64,000 nucleotides of DNA, from the NCBI RefSeq assembly GCF_009498455.1, contig NZ_CP045644.1, positions 1,767,001-1,831,000 on the forward strand, in the 5' to 3' direction. The stretch's first letter is position 1. Every line of letters begins with the position of its first letter. Under the pieces are notes generated by a model. The model saw only the letters and a list, made by a program, of their open reading frames with translations, did not search any database and was not told where the DNA came from. Source of the DNA: Variovorax paradoxus (lineage in GTDB: Bacteria > Pseudomonadota > Gammaproteobacteria > Burkholderiales > Burkholderiaceae_C). A program made the translations under genes and the position numbers. Shown piece after piece: positions 16,658 to 24,580 of the stretch.

Positions 16658-17632
16658 TCAGTCGAGTTTCACGCCCGCGGTCTTGATGATGTTCCCCCAG
16701 CGCTCGCTCTCCGCGCGCGAGAGCTTGTAGAAGTCCTGCGGCGTGCCGGGCAGCGCCTCGAAGCCGAACTCCGAGAACAGCTTCACCACCTTCGGTGCCT
16801 TCATCGCCTTGTGCAGCTCGGTGTTGATGCGCGCCACGGCCTCGGGCGGCATGCCGGCCGGGCCGATCAGGCCGTGGAAGGCGTAGGCGTTGACGTCGCT
16901 GAAGCCGGCTTCGACGAAGGTCGGCACCTCGGGCAGGGCGCTGGCGCGCTGCGGCAGCGCAATGGCCAGCACGCGCACCTTGCCCGACTTGATGATCGGC
17001 AGGCCCGAGGCCAGGTCGAGCATCATCGTCGGCACCTGGCCGCCCATCACGTCGGTCATGGCGGGCGCGGCGCCCTTGTACGGCACGTGCGTGATCGTGA
17101 GGCCGGCCTTCTGCTTGAACAGTTCCATCGCCATGTGGTGCGGCGAGCCGTTGCCGGGCGAGGCGTAGCTCACCTTCTCGGGGTTGGCCTTCACGTAGCG
17201 CACGAACTCCGCCACGTTCTTCGCGGGAAAGTCGGGGTGCACGACCAGCGCCACCGGAAAGCGTCCGATGGTGCCGATGTAGGTGAAGTCGGTCGCCGGC
17301 TTGTAGGGCAGCTTGGCGAACATGTGCTCGTTGAACAGCAGCGCCGCATTCTCGGCCTGCATGATCGTGTAGCCGTCGGGCTTGGCCTGCATCATCACGG
17401 ACACGCCGATGTTGGTCGACGCGCCGGGGCGGTTGTCGATGATCAGCGGCTGTCCGAGCGACGGCTGCATGGCCTCGGCCAGCGAACGCGCGAGGTTGTC
17501 GGTGCCGCCGCCGGCCACGTAGGGCACGATCCATTTCACGGGCTGGCTGGGGTAGGCCGCCGGCTGCGCGGATGCGAAAGGGCTGGCGGCCAGCGCGAGG
17601 GTTGCGGCCAGAAGGTGAAGGAAGCGTTTCAT
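16658..17632 (-). CDS. Bug/TctC family tripartite tricarboxylate transporter substrate-binding protein
   Basis: This 324-aa periplasmic receptor has a signal peptide (MKRFLHLLAATLALAASPFASAQ). Family motifs are YPSQPVKWIVPYVAGGGTDNLAR, IIDNRPGA, PDGYTI and HVPYKG. Bug proteins bind carboxylates, often aromatic or short organic acids. No membrane subunits (TctA/B) are nearby, as is common for Bug receptors in Comamonadaceae. GGAGA precedes the start. It is the last gene of a catabolic operon, 39 bp after the metallo-hydrolase, so its ligand is probably the pathway substrate. Confidence 0.93.
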   Translation of the reverse strand: MKRFLHLLAATLALAASPFASAQPAAYPSQPVKWIVPYVAGGGTDNLARSLAEAMQPSLGQPLIIDNRPGASTNIGVSVMMQAKPDGYTIMQAENAALLFNEHMFAKLPYKPATDFTYIGTIGRFPVALVVHPDFPAKNVAEFVRYVKANPEKVSYASPGNGSPHHMAMELFKQKAGLTITHVPYKGAAPAMTDVMGGQVPTMMLDLASGLPIIKSGKVRVLAIALPQRASALPEVPTFVEAGFSDVNAYAFHGLIGPAGMPPEAVARINTELHKAMKAPKVVKLFSEFGFEALPGTPQDFYKLSRAESERWGNIIKTAGVKLD

Positions 17633-17671
17633 CGTCTTTGTCTCCGTTGCTTGTTTTGAAATCGGTTCAGG

Positions 17672-18637
17672 TCATTCGCCGCGCAGCACCTGCCAGAGCT
17701 CGCGGTCGCGCTCGGCGGTCCACACGACCGGGTGCTCGATGCCGCGCAGTTCGTCGTACGCGCGCGAGACGTCGAACGGCAGCACGTGCTGGAACACCGG
17801 CCAGCCGCCGAAGCGCGGCGTCATGGCCGCCTCGGCGCGCGCGAAGCAGCCCCTGAGCGTGTCGCCCGCGGCGATGCCCGCGCGCACGCTGTCGAGCAGC
17901 GTCGAGAGAAAGTCCTTCGTGAGCCCGATCGCCTCGGTGCAGGCCGCTTCGCCCTGCAGCACCGCGCCGCGCCCGGGCACCAGCACGCGCGGTTGCAGCG
18001 CGCGCACCGCGTCGAGCGTGCCGGCCCAGTCGCCGATGTAGGCGTCGCCCGCGTAGACGCCGCAGTGGTTCTCGACCACGTCGCCCGAGAACAGCACGCC
18101 GCAGTCGGGCAGCCAGGCGACGGTGTCGCCGCCCGAGTGGCCGCGGCCCAGCGCCATGAGCCGCAGTTCGCGGCCGCCGCCGAGCGGCAGCGTCATCTCG
18201 CGTTCGAAGACCGTGGTCGGGAAGGTCAGGCCCGGAATCTCTTCCACGCCCGCGAACAGGCGCGGGAAGCGGCCCACCTCCGATTCGAAGTCGGCCTGGC
18301 CGCGCGTGCGGATCCAGTCGAGCGTGCCGTTGCTGGCGATGATCTCCTGCACCTCGTCGAAGGCGCTCGCGCCCATCACGCGCACCGCGTGGTAGTGCGT
18401 GAGCACGATGGTGCGGATCGGCTTGTCGGTGACGCTGCGGATCGCCGCCAGAAAATCGCGCGCCATGCGCGGCGTGGGGCGGGTGTCGATCAGCACCACC
18501 TGCTCGTCGCCGACGACGAAGCCGCAGTTGGGATCGAAGTCGCTGATGTAGCCGTAAGCGCCCGGGGCGAGTTCCTGCAGCCGGGGTTTCTGCTCCCGGG
18601 TGTCGGAGGCGGAAGCGAAAGAGACGGTGGCGGTCAT
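17672..18637 (-). CDS. Metallo-beta-lactamase-fold hydrolase with atypical metal motif
   Basis: This 321-aa protein starts at ATG 18637, overlapping the upstream DUF2783 stop by ATGA. The fold is clear: CGFVVGDEQVVLIDTRPTP, IRTIVLTHYHAVRVMGASAF, GRGHSGGDTVAWLPD and GVLFSGDVVENHCG. The canonical HxHxDH signature is reduced to HYHAVR, so the Asp and third His are missing, while later His (GHSGGD) and Asp (SGD) ligands remain. This suggests a single-metal or altered site. Its place in the operon suggests hydrolysis of a pathway intermediate (ester, lactone or thioester); that is inference. Confidence 0.85.
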   Translation of the reverse strand: MTATVSFASASDTREQKPRLQELAPGAYGYISDFDPNCGFVVGDEQVVLIDTRPTPRMARDFLAAIRSVTDKPIRTIVLTHYHAVRVMGASAFDEVQEIIASNGTLDWIRTRGQADFESEVGRFPRLFAGVEEIPGLTFPTTVFEREMTLPLGGGRELRLMALGRGHSGGDTVAWLPDCGVLFSGDVVENHCGVYAGDAYIGDWAGTLDAVRALQPRVLVPGRGAVLQGEAACTEAIGLTKDFLSTLLDSVRAGIAAGDTLRGCFARAEAAMTPRFGGWPVFQHVLPFDVSRAYDELRGIEHPVVWTAERDRELWQVLRGE

Positions 18638-18852
18638 GGCGGTGTTGTCGTGGTCGTGGGGATGTCTTCGTCGGCCTCGGCTGCCGCGTCGATGCACGCG
18701 AGCAGCACGGCCTGGTCGGCGCACTGGTTGGCCAGCAGCAGCACGAGGCGGGCGTTGAGGTCGGCGCTCTGCGCCTCGGTGCGGCCTTCGTGCGCGGCCA
18801 GCAGCGCGGCGTAGAAACCGTCGGGGTCGGGGATGCGGGGCTCGGTGATCAT
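18634..18852 (-). CDS. DUF2783 small protein
   Basis: This 72-aa acidic protein (MITEPRIPDPDGFYAALLAA) matches the DUF2783 type, small helical proteins found beside FAD monooxygenases. It overlaps both neighbours by 4 bp (ATGA at each end), strong evidence that it is a real, translationally coupled gene. The C-terminus is a Thr/Pro run. Its function is unknown; a partner or stabiliser of the monooxygenase is a guess from position. Confidence 0.8.
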   Translation of the reverse strand: MITEPRIPDPDGFYAALLAAHEGRTEAQSADLNARLVLLLANQCADQAVLLACIDAAAEADEDIPTTTTTPP

Positions 18853-20504
18853 GGGGACGAAGCGGTGAGTGCGAGCGCCGTGCGGACGGCGGCGGCGATC
18901 GTGTCGGGGGTGGCCTGCGCAAGGAGTGCAGCGCGGTAGGCATCGGGGCGCACGAGCACGAAGCCGCCCGCGCTGGGGTCGATGCCGAGGTGGCGCGCCA
19001 GCGTCTCGTCGGCCTGCAAGGTCGGCAGGCCGCTCTCACCGCCCACGGCCAGCAGGCGCAGCGGCAATCCGGCCGTGGCGTCGCACGCCGCCTGCGCCTG
19101 CGCGCGCGTCGGTGCGAACCACAGGCCCAGGCACTGCGTGCCCTCGGCGAGCAGCTGCATCAGCGTGGCCTCGCGCCCGTCGGCCCAATGCAGCGGCAGG
19201 TTCTGTACCGTGCGCGCGCCCTCGGGCAGCAGCGGCGCGGCGGGGTAGTCGTTGGCGACCGACATGCGGCCCGTGTTGACCAGCGCACGCGCGAAGGTGT
19301 GGCGCTTGGCCAGCGCCACCACGGCGCGGCGCAGCGTGTGCTCGGCCGGCGAGCGCGGCGCGAGAAAGCGCGCGGAGCGGCTCGTGACCGTCAGGTTCTC
19401 CTGCGCGGCCGGGCGGCGCTCGGCGTCGTAGCTGTCGAGCAGTGCATCGCCCGCCTGCCCTTGCACGACCAGCGCGAGCTTCCAGCCGAGGTTGGCCGCA
19501 TCCTGGATGCCGGTGTTGCCGCCGCGTGCGCCGAAGGGGCTCACCACGTGCGCGGCGTCGCCGATGAAGCACACGCGGCCGTGGCGGAAGCGCTCCAGCA
19601 GGTGGTCGCGGTAGCCGTAGGGGCCGATCCACACGAACTCGAACGCCACGTCGGGCCCGAGCTGTTCGCGCAATCGCGCGCCGGCCACTTCGGGGCGGCT
19701 GATCTCCGCCGGGTCGCAGTCTTCGGGCATCTGGTAGTCGATGCGCCACACGCCGTCGGCCATCAGGTGCTGCCACACGCCGCGGCCTTCGTTGAAGGGC
19801 GCGTCGACCCAGGTCCAGCGCTCGGTGGGCAACGGCTTTTCAAAGCGCACGTCGGAGATGCACCAGCGGTCGGTGCTGCGCGAGGCATGCGACTCGACGC
19901 CGAGCTGCGTGCGGATCGGGCTGTTCGCGCCCGTGGCGTCGATCAGGTGGTCGGCCTCGATCGTGTAGCTGCCGGCGGGCGTCTCGATGTCGATGCGCAC
20001 GCCGTCGGCCAGCGGCTCGACGTGCGTCACGCGGCTCTTCCAGCGCAGGTCGGTCACGCCGAGTTCGAGGATGCGATCGACCAGGAACCACTCGATGTAG
20101 AACTGCTGCAGGTTCACGAAGGGCGGCTGCTTCGAGACGCTCGTCGCCTGCAGGTTGAAGTTGTAGACCTCTTCATCGCCCGAGAAGGTGCGACCGAACG
20201 ACCAGGTGATGCCCTTGGCCGCGATGCGCTCGTAGATGCCCAGGCGCTCGAAGATCTCCAGGCTCTTCTGCGCGTAGCAGATGCCGCGCGACGAGGCGCC
20301 GCGCACGCCCACGGTGTCGTCCTCGTCGAGCAGCACGGCGCGCACGCCGCGTTGCGCGAGGTCGCAGGCCAGGGTGAGGCCCGAGGGGCCGGCGCCGACG
20401 ATCACGACCGGGTGGCGCACGATCTGCGTGCTGCCGAGTTCGGGCGGCGGCGTGAAGGGCCAGGCCGGCAGTTCGTAGGCCGGCGCGAATGCAAAGCTTT
20501 CCAT
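18849..20504 (-). CDS. FAD-dependent aromatic monooxygenase (MhpA/phenol hydroxylase-like)
   Basis: This 551-aa class A flavoprotein hydroxylase has all three family motifs: VVIVGAGPSGLTLACDLA (GxGxxG at 37-42) for FAD-ADP, IDATGANSPIRTQLG (DG-type), and CFIGDAAHVVSPFGARGGN (GD motif, G315-D316). Length and layout match 3-(3-hydroxyphenyl)propionate- and resorcinol-type hydroxylases; the substrate cannot be read from sequence. The start at 20504 lies 11 bp after the hydrolase stop. The stop overlaps the DUF2783 start. It probably carries out the first, ring-activating hydroxylation in the pathway. Confidence 0.9.
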   Translation of the reverse strand: MESFAFAPAYELPAWPFTPPPELGSTQIVRHPVVIVGAGPSGLTLACDLAQRGVRAVLLDEDDTVGVRGASSRGICYAQKSLEIFERLGIYERIAAKGITWSFGRTFSGDEEVYNFNLQATSVSKQPPFVNLQQFYIEWFLVDRILELGVTDLRWKSRVTHVEPLADGVRIDIETPAGSYTIEADHLIDATGANSPIRTQLGVESHASRSTDRWCISDVRFEKPLPTERWTWVDAPFNEGRGVWQHLMADGVWRIDYQMPEDCDPAEISRPEVAGARLREQLGPDVAFEFVWIGPYGYRDHLLERFRHGRVCFIGDAAHVVSPFGARGGNTGIQDAANLGWKLALVVQGQAGDALLDSYDAERRPAAQENLTVTSRSARFLAPRSPAEHTLRRAVVALAKRHTFARALVNTGRMSVANDYPAAPLLPEGARTVQNLPLHWADGREATLMQLLAEGTQCLGLWFAPTRAQAQAACDATAGLPLRLLAVGGESGLPTLQADETLARHLGIDPSAGGFVLVRPDAYRAALLAQATPDTIAAAVRTALALTASSP

Positions 20505-20515
20505 GGTGTCGGGGC

Positions 20516-21637
20516 TCACAGCGCGTGGGCGAATTCGGCGATGGCGTCCGCCGCTTGCGGGATCAGCTCGGGCTGGCCCGCTAGGTAGTGGTTGCCGCCG
20601 ACGATGTCGACGTTGCGAATGCGCGCGCCGCCTGCGGCCATCCAGGCATCGCGCGTGCTCGGGAAGGTCGACTGGTCGCCGGTGTAGGTCAGCAGCAGCT
20701 TCGGCACCGTCGTGCGCGCGAGGTTGGTGGGCCCGTCGGCCTGCGAGCGCGACGACCACTGCGAGAGGAAGGCGGTGAGCGAGGTGGTGCGGCCCATCGC
20801 GTTGGCCGAATAGTTCACCTGCCGCGCATCGCCCCACACGCTGCCGGGCAGGCGCGCATTCGCATCGAGCGAGAGGTCGACGCAGCGCGGATCGGCGTGC
20901 GTGCGATAGACGACGAAGGTCTGGTCGCGCGGCGCGCCCGGTGTGTTGCGCAGCAGCGCGAGGCGGTCGAGGCACCCCTGCTCGATGCGGTCCAGCCGCG
21001 CCTTCTGCGCCGCGCTGAAGCGCGCGAGAAAGTCGGCCTCGTAGGGCACGCGGTGGCGTGGGTCGTACATGTCGAGGTCGGGGTCGACCGACAGCGGGTC
21101 GTGCTCGTCGGTGACCGAGGGGTCGATCCAGTCGCGCATGAGCCGCGTGCGGCCCAGGTGCGCGGCGCACAGCGCGAGGCCGTCGACTGGTGGCAGGTCG
21201 CTCTGGTGCAAGTGGGTCGGGTCGCCGTCGGGCAGGTGCGTGGCAGTGAGTTGTTCCGCCTGCGCCTGGTAGAAGGCCGCGAGTGCCGCGCCGCCCGAGT
21301 TGCCGACCAGGAACACCTTCTCGTAGCCGGCCGCGCGCAGGTACTGCACGCCGGCGCCCAGGTCCTGGATCGCGCGCTCCATCAGCAGCACCGTGTCGTT
21401 GCCGACGAAGCGCGAGTTCAGGCCCATGCAGCAGATGCCGCGCTCGGCCAGCGGGCCGATCAGGTAGTGGCCCATGAAGTTGCTGGTCGGGTGCATCACG
21501 ATGGCCGCGATCTTTTTCGGCCCCGGCGGCGCGCGGAAGGCGCCGTAGATGCGCGGGCGCAGCAGCTGCAGGCCCGACTGGCTGTCCATGGCCGCGCCGG
21601 GCTTCACGTCGATGACGGCGAGTTGCAGCTCAGACAT
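20516..21637 (-). CDS. Alpha/beta hydrolase
   Basis: This 373-aa protein has the nucleophile elbow VGNSGGAAL (Ser114), an oxyanion-type region (VMHPTSNFMGHY) and a late candidate catalytic His in GGNHYLAGQPEL. It is longer than typical meta-cleavage-product hydrolases (~290 aa) because of an inserted cap region (about residues 130-250). ATG 21637 overlaps the end of the upstream VOC gene by 8 bp, indicating coupling. Cleavage of a ring-fission product is the likely role given the neighbours, but ester hydrolysis is possible. Confidence 0.82.
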   Translation of the reverse strand: MSELQLAVIDVKPGAAMDSQSGLQLLRPRIYGAFRAPPGPKKIAAIVMHPTSNFMGHYLIGPLAERGICCMGLNSRFVGNDTVLLMERAIQDLGAGVQYLRAAGYEKVFLVGNSGGAALAAFYQAQAEQLTATHLPDGDPTHLHQSDLPPVDGLALCAAHLGRTRLMRDWIDPSVTDEHDPLSVDPDLDMYDPRHRVPYEADFLARFSAAQKARLDRIEQGCLDRLALLRNTPGAPRDQTFVVYRTHADPRCVDLSLDANARLPGSVWGDARQVNYSANAMGRTTSLTAFLSQWSSRSQADGPTNLARTTVPKLLLTYTGDQSTFPSTRDAWMAAGGARIRNVDIVGGNHYLAGQPELIPQAADAIAEFAHAL

Positions 21638-22184
21638 GCGAGGCGCCTTTCGTTGCACGCAGAGCGGCCTTGCGCGCGGTCCACGCGTCGAGGTCAGCGT
21701 GGGCATGGCGCGCGTGCGCGTCCATCTCGGCCTGCGGCACGGTCGGCGTGGTGAGTTCCACGCGGATGCCGTTGGGGTCGAAGAAGTAGATCGACTCGAT
21801 GATGTGGTGGTCGGTCACGCCCAGCACCTCGATGCCGGCGCCTTCGAGCCGCGCCTTGGCGGCGAGCAGGTCGTCGCCCGAGTCGACGCGCAGCGCGATG
21901 TGGTTCACCCACGACGGCGTGTTGGGCGAGGGTAGCGCGGCGGTGTCGTCGCCCAGGTCGAAGAAGGCGATGTACGCGCCATCGCGCATCTGGAAAAAGA
22001 TGTGCACGTAGGGGCAGTACTCGCCCGTGCTCGGCACGTGGTCGTTCTTGATGACGTGGGCCAGCGGCAGGCCCAGCAGGTCTTCGTAGAAGTGGCGGGT
22101 TTCCTCGCTGTCGCGGCAGCGCCAGGCGAAATGGTGCAGCCCGCGAATCGGGGGCGCGGACGTGGGGGCGGTCGTCGTCGGCAT
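21630..22184 (-). CDS. VOC (glyoxalase/extradiol dioxygenase) superfamily protein
   Basis: This 184-aa two-module VOC protein starts at ATG 22184 with GGAGAC upstream. Candidate metal ligands are conserved in position: His17 or His18 (LHHFAWR), His95 (WVNHIALRV) and Glu143 (RVELTTP), the H-H-E triad used by type I extradiol dioxygenases and many glyoxalase-fold enzymes. It is first in the operon. With a downstream hydroxylase and hydrolase, ring cleavage of a catechol or hydroquinone intermediate is the simplest hypothesis; an isomerase/lyase role cannot be excluded. Confidence 0.82.
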   Translation of the reverse strand: MPTTTAPTSAPPIRGLHHFAWRCRDSEETRHFYEDLLGLPLAHVIKNDHVPSTGEYCPYVHIFFQMRDGAYIAFFDLGDDTAALPSPNTPSWVNHIALRVDSGDDLLAAKARLEGAGIEVLGVTDHHIIESIYFFDPNGIRVELTTPTVPQAEMDAHARHAHADLDAWTARKAALRATKGASHV

Positions 22185-22245
22185 GCGTGTCTCCGTTGAG
22201 GCCGCGATTGGGCAATGCCGCGTCTTATGATGCAATCGAAATTAA

Positions 22246-22261
22246 TTCATCGATTGATGAA
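22246..22261. promoter_or_regulatory. Palindromic operator candidate between LysR gene and catabolic operon
   Basis: TTCATC-GATT-GATGAA is a 16-bp inverted repeat in an AT-rich 89-bp divergent region, ending 12 bp before the LysR start and about 60 bp from the operon start. Position and symmetry fit a LysR-type binding site. Confidence 0.5.
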
Positions 22262-22273
22262 ATAACCATATAT

Positions 22274-23182
22274 ATGAACTTCACCCTGCGCCAGCTGCGC
22301 GCCTTCGCCGCCGTGGCCGAAACCGGCAGCTTCACCACCGCGGCCGGGCAGCTGCACCTCACGCAGTCGGCGCTCAGCGTGCTGGTGCGCGAGCTCGAGC
22401 GCGAGATGGGCGTGCAGCTGCTCGACCGCAACACGCGCCGCGTGCAGCTGTCGGAGGCGGGGCGCGAATTCCTGCCGTCGGTGCATCGGCTGCTCGGCGA
22501 CCTGACCAGCGCGGTCGCCGGCGTGACCGATCTACGTGACAAGAAGAAAGGGCTGTTGCGGCTTGCAGCGCCGCAGCTCATGGCCTGCACCTTGATGCCG
22601 CGCGTGATCGCCGCCTACCGCGAGGCGTACCCCGACGTGGACGTGCGCCTGGCCGACACGCTGCCCGAGCACCTGCTGCTGGGCGTGGCGGCGGGCGATG
22701 TCGAGCTGGCCGTGGGCCAGGACGTGGCGGTGGACGCCGCCGCCATCGAGCGCCGCACGCTGTTCCGCGACCGCCACTGGCTGATCTGCCCGCCCGGCCA
22801 CGCCTTTGCGAAGCGCCGCAAGGTGCGCTGGCACGAGCTGGCGCCCTACACCTTCATCGCGCCCACGCGCGACTTCCGCCAGCGCGTGCTGCCCGAGCTG
22901 GGGCCCGAGGAGCGTGCGTACATGCTGCGGCCCGGCACGCAGGAGGTGTCGTACATGACCACCGCGCTCGGCATGGTGGCCTCGGGGCTGGGGCTGACCG
23001 TGTGCCCGACCTACTCGGCGTCGCTGGTGCGCGCGCACGGGCTGCAGATGGTGCGGCTCGAATCGCCCGACTTCCACCGCGAGGTCTGCGTGTACAGCGC
23101 GGCGCGGCGCTCGTTGTCGCCCGCGGCGGCGAGCTTCGTCGGCATCCTCGCGCAGTTTGCGACCGCGCAGCCGAAAGCCTGA
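22274..23182 (+). CDS. LysR family transcriptional regulator
   Basis: This 302-aa protein has the N-terminal winged helix (MNFTLRQLRAFAAVAETGSF, with TTAAGQLHLTQSALSVLVREL as recognition region) and the two-lobed LysR effector domain (LMPRVIAAYREAYPDVDVRL; YMTTALGMVASGLGLTV). It is divergent from the VOC-hydrolase-monooxygenase operon, the classic arrangement of a LysR activator responding to the pathway substrate or an intermediate. The start at 22274 lies just after a palindrome that it may bind itself. Confidence 0.94.
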   Translation: MNFTLRQLRAFAAVAETGSFTTAAGQLHLTQSALSVLVRELEREMGVQLLDRNTRRVQLSEAGREFLPSVHRLLGDLTSAVAGVTDLRDKKKGLLRLAAPQLMACTLMPRVIAAYREAYPDVDVRLADTLPEHLLLGVAAGDVELAVGQDVAVDAAAIERRTLFRDRHWLICPPGHAFAKRRKVRWHELAPYTFIAPTRDFRQRVLPELGPEERAYMLRPGTQEVSYMTTALGMVASGLGLTVCPTYSASLVRAHGLQMVRLESPDFHREVCVYSAARRSLSPAAASFVGILAQFATAQPKA

Positions 23183-23281
23183 AAACCATCAGTGCGCCGC
23201 AACAGGCGCGCAGGGCCGCCGGAGGGTGAAAACTACAATGCACGCAGTCCCGCCTTTCAGTCTTTCACCATCCTCAGACCC

Positions 23282-24475
23282 ATGAACGTCATTCGATTCA
23301 CCGACCTCTGTGCGCAAGGCAAGGCCGCCGGCCAGCGCGTCTTCATCCGTGCCGACCTCAACGTGCCGCAGGACGATGCCGGCCGCATCACCGAAGACAC
23401 GCGCATCCGCGCCTCGGTGCCCTGCATCCAGCTGGCGCTCGACGCCGGCGCGGCCGTGATGGTCACCTCGCACCTGGGCCGCCCGACCGAAGGCGAATTC
23501 AAGCCCGAAGACTCGCTGGCCCCCGTCGCCAAGCGCCTGGGCGAGCTGCTCGGCCGCGAAGTGCCGCTGGTGGCCAACTGGGTCGACGGCGTCGACGTGA
23601 AGCCCGGCCAGGTCGTGCTGCTCGAGAACTGCCGCGTCAACAAGGGCGAGAAGAAGAACGACGAAGCACTGGCCCGCAAGCTGGCCGCGCTCACCGACAT
23701 CTATGTGAACGACGCCTTCGGTACGGCCCACCGCGCCGAAGCCACCACCTACGGCATCGCCCAGTTCGCGAAGATTGCCGCGGCCGGCCCGCTGCTGGCG
23801 GCCGAAATGGACGCCATCAGCAAGGCGCTGGCCCAGCCCAAGCGGCCGCTGGTCGCCATCGTGGCGGGCTCGAAGGTCAGCACCAAGCTCACCATCCTGA
23901 AGAGCCTGTCGGCCAACGTCGACCAGCTGATCGTCGGCGGCGGCATCGCCAACACCTTCATGCTGGCCGCGGGCCTTTCGATCGGCAAGTCGCTGGCCGA
24001 GCCCGACCTGCTCGACCAGGCCAAGGCCGTGATCGACGCCATGCGCGCACGCGGCGCCGACGTGCCGATTCCGGTCGACGTGGTCACGGCCAAGACCTTC
24101 GCGGCCGACGCGCCCGCCACAGTCAAGGACGCCACCGACGTGGCCGACGACGACCTGATCCTGGACATCGGCCCGAAGACCTCGGCCATCCTGGCCGCGC
24201 AGCTGCGCGAAGCCGGCACCATCGTGTGGAATGGCCCGGTCGGCGTGTTCGAGTTCGATGCCTTCGCGGGCGGCACCAAGGCCATCGCGCAAGCCATTGC
24301 CGAAAGCAGCGCCTTCTCGATCGCCGGCGGTGGCGACACCCTGGCGGCCATCGCCAAGTACGGCATCGAAAAGCAGGTCGGCTACATCTCGACCGGCGGC
24401 GGTGCCTTCCTCGAGGTGCTGGAGGGCAAGACCCTGCCGGCCTTCGAGATCCTGGCCAAGCGCGCGGCCGGCTGA
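23282..24475 (+). CDS. pgk: Phosphoglycerate kinase
   Basis: This 397-aa enzyme interconverts 1,3-bisphosphoglycerate and 3-phosphoglycerate. Signatures are [11 protein letters not shown] (21-30), [21 protein letters not shown] (nucleotide site) and the C-terminal GGGDTLAAI. The start at 23282 is supported by the family N-terminus. A TACAAT -10-like element lies at 23234-23239. It is followed by pyk, with fba, purC, purE and purK further on, a glycolysis-purine cluster conserved in Burkholderiales. Confidence 0.98.
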   Translation: MNVIRFTDLCAQGKAAGQRVFIRADLNVPQDDAGRITEDTRIRASVPCIQLALDAGAAVMVTSHLGRPTEGEFKPEDSLAPVAKRLGELLGREVPLVANWVDGVDVKPGQVVLLENCRVNKGEKKNDEALARKLAALTDIYVNDAFGTAHRAEATTYGIAQFAKIAAAGPLLAAEMDAISKALAQPKRPLVAIVAGSKVSTKLTILKSLSANVDQLIVGGGIANTFMLAAGLSIGKSLAEPDLLDQAKAVIDAMRARGADVPIPVDVVTAKTFAADAPATVKDATDVADDDLILDIGPKTSAILAAQLREAGTIVWNGPVGVFEFDAFAGGTKAIAQAIAESSAFSIAGGGDTLAAIAKYGIEKQVGYISTGGGAFLEVLEGKTLPAFEILAKRAAG

Positions 24476-24491
24476 TTCCGGCGGCGGTCCG

Positions 24492-24517
24492 GCCACGGGA
24501 GGGAAACCCCCCGTGGC
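24492..24517 (+). other. Strong GC hairpin in the pgk-pyk gap
   Basis: GCCACGGG and CCCGTGGC pair over 8 bp, with an inner GGG-AAA-CCC stem after a single bulged A. No T-tract follows, so it is more likely an mRNA-processing or stability element, or a partial terminator, than a full intrinsic terminator. Confidence 0.5.
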
Positions 24518-24543
24518 GACTGACTTCCGTTCGACACACAAAG

Positions 24544-24551
24544 TGTATACA
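24544..24551. promoter_or_regulatory. TGTATACA palindrome upstream of pyk
   Basis: A perfect 8-bp palindrome sits 29 bp before pyk in a locally AT-rich stretch that also contains ACAC-AAA-GTGT (24537-24547). It may be part of the pyk promoter (TATACA as -10) or an operator; the two readings cannot be separated here. Confidence 0.3.
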
Positions 24552-24580
24552 GTAGAGAATACAAAACGGAGACCCCTTTC

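Noticed and set aside
18849..21170. Longer start for the FAD monooxygenase (773 codons)
   Set aside because: The upstream part is antisense-like frame within the alpha/beta hydrolase; ATG 20504 gives the standard family length.
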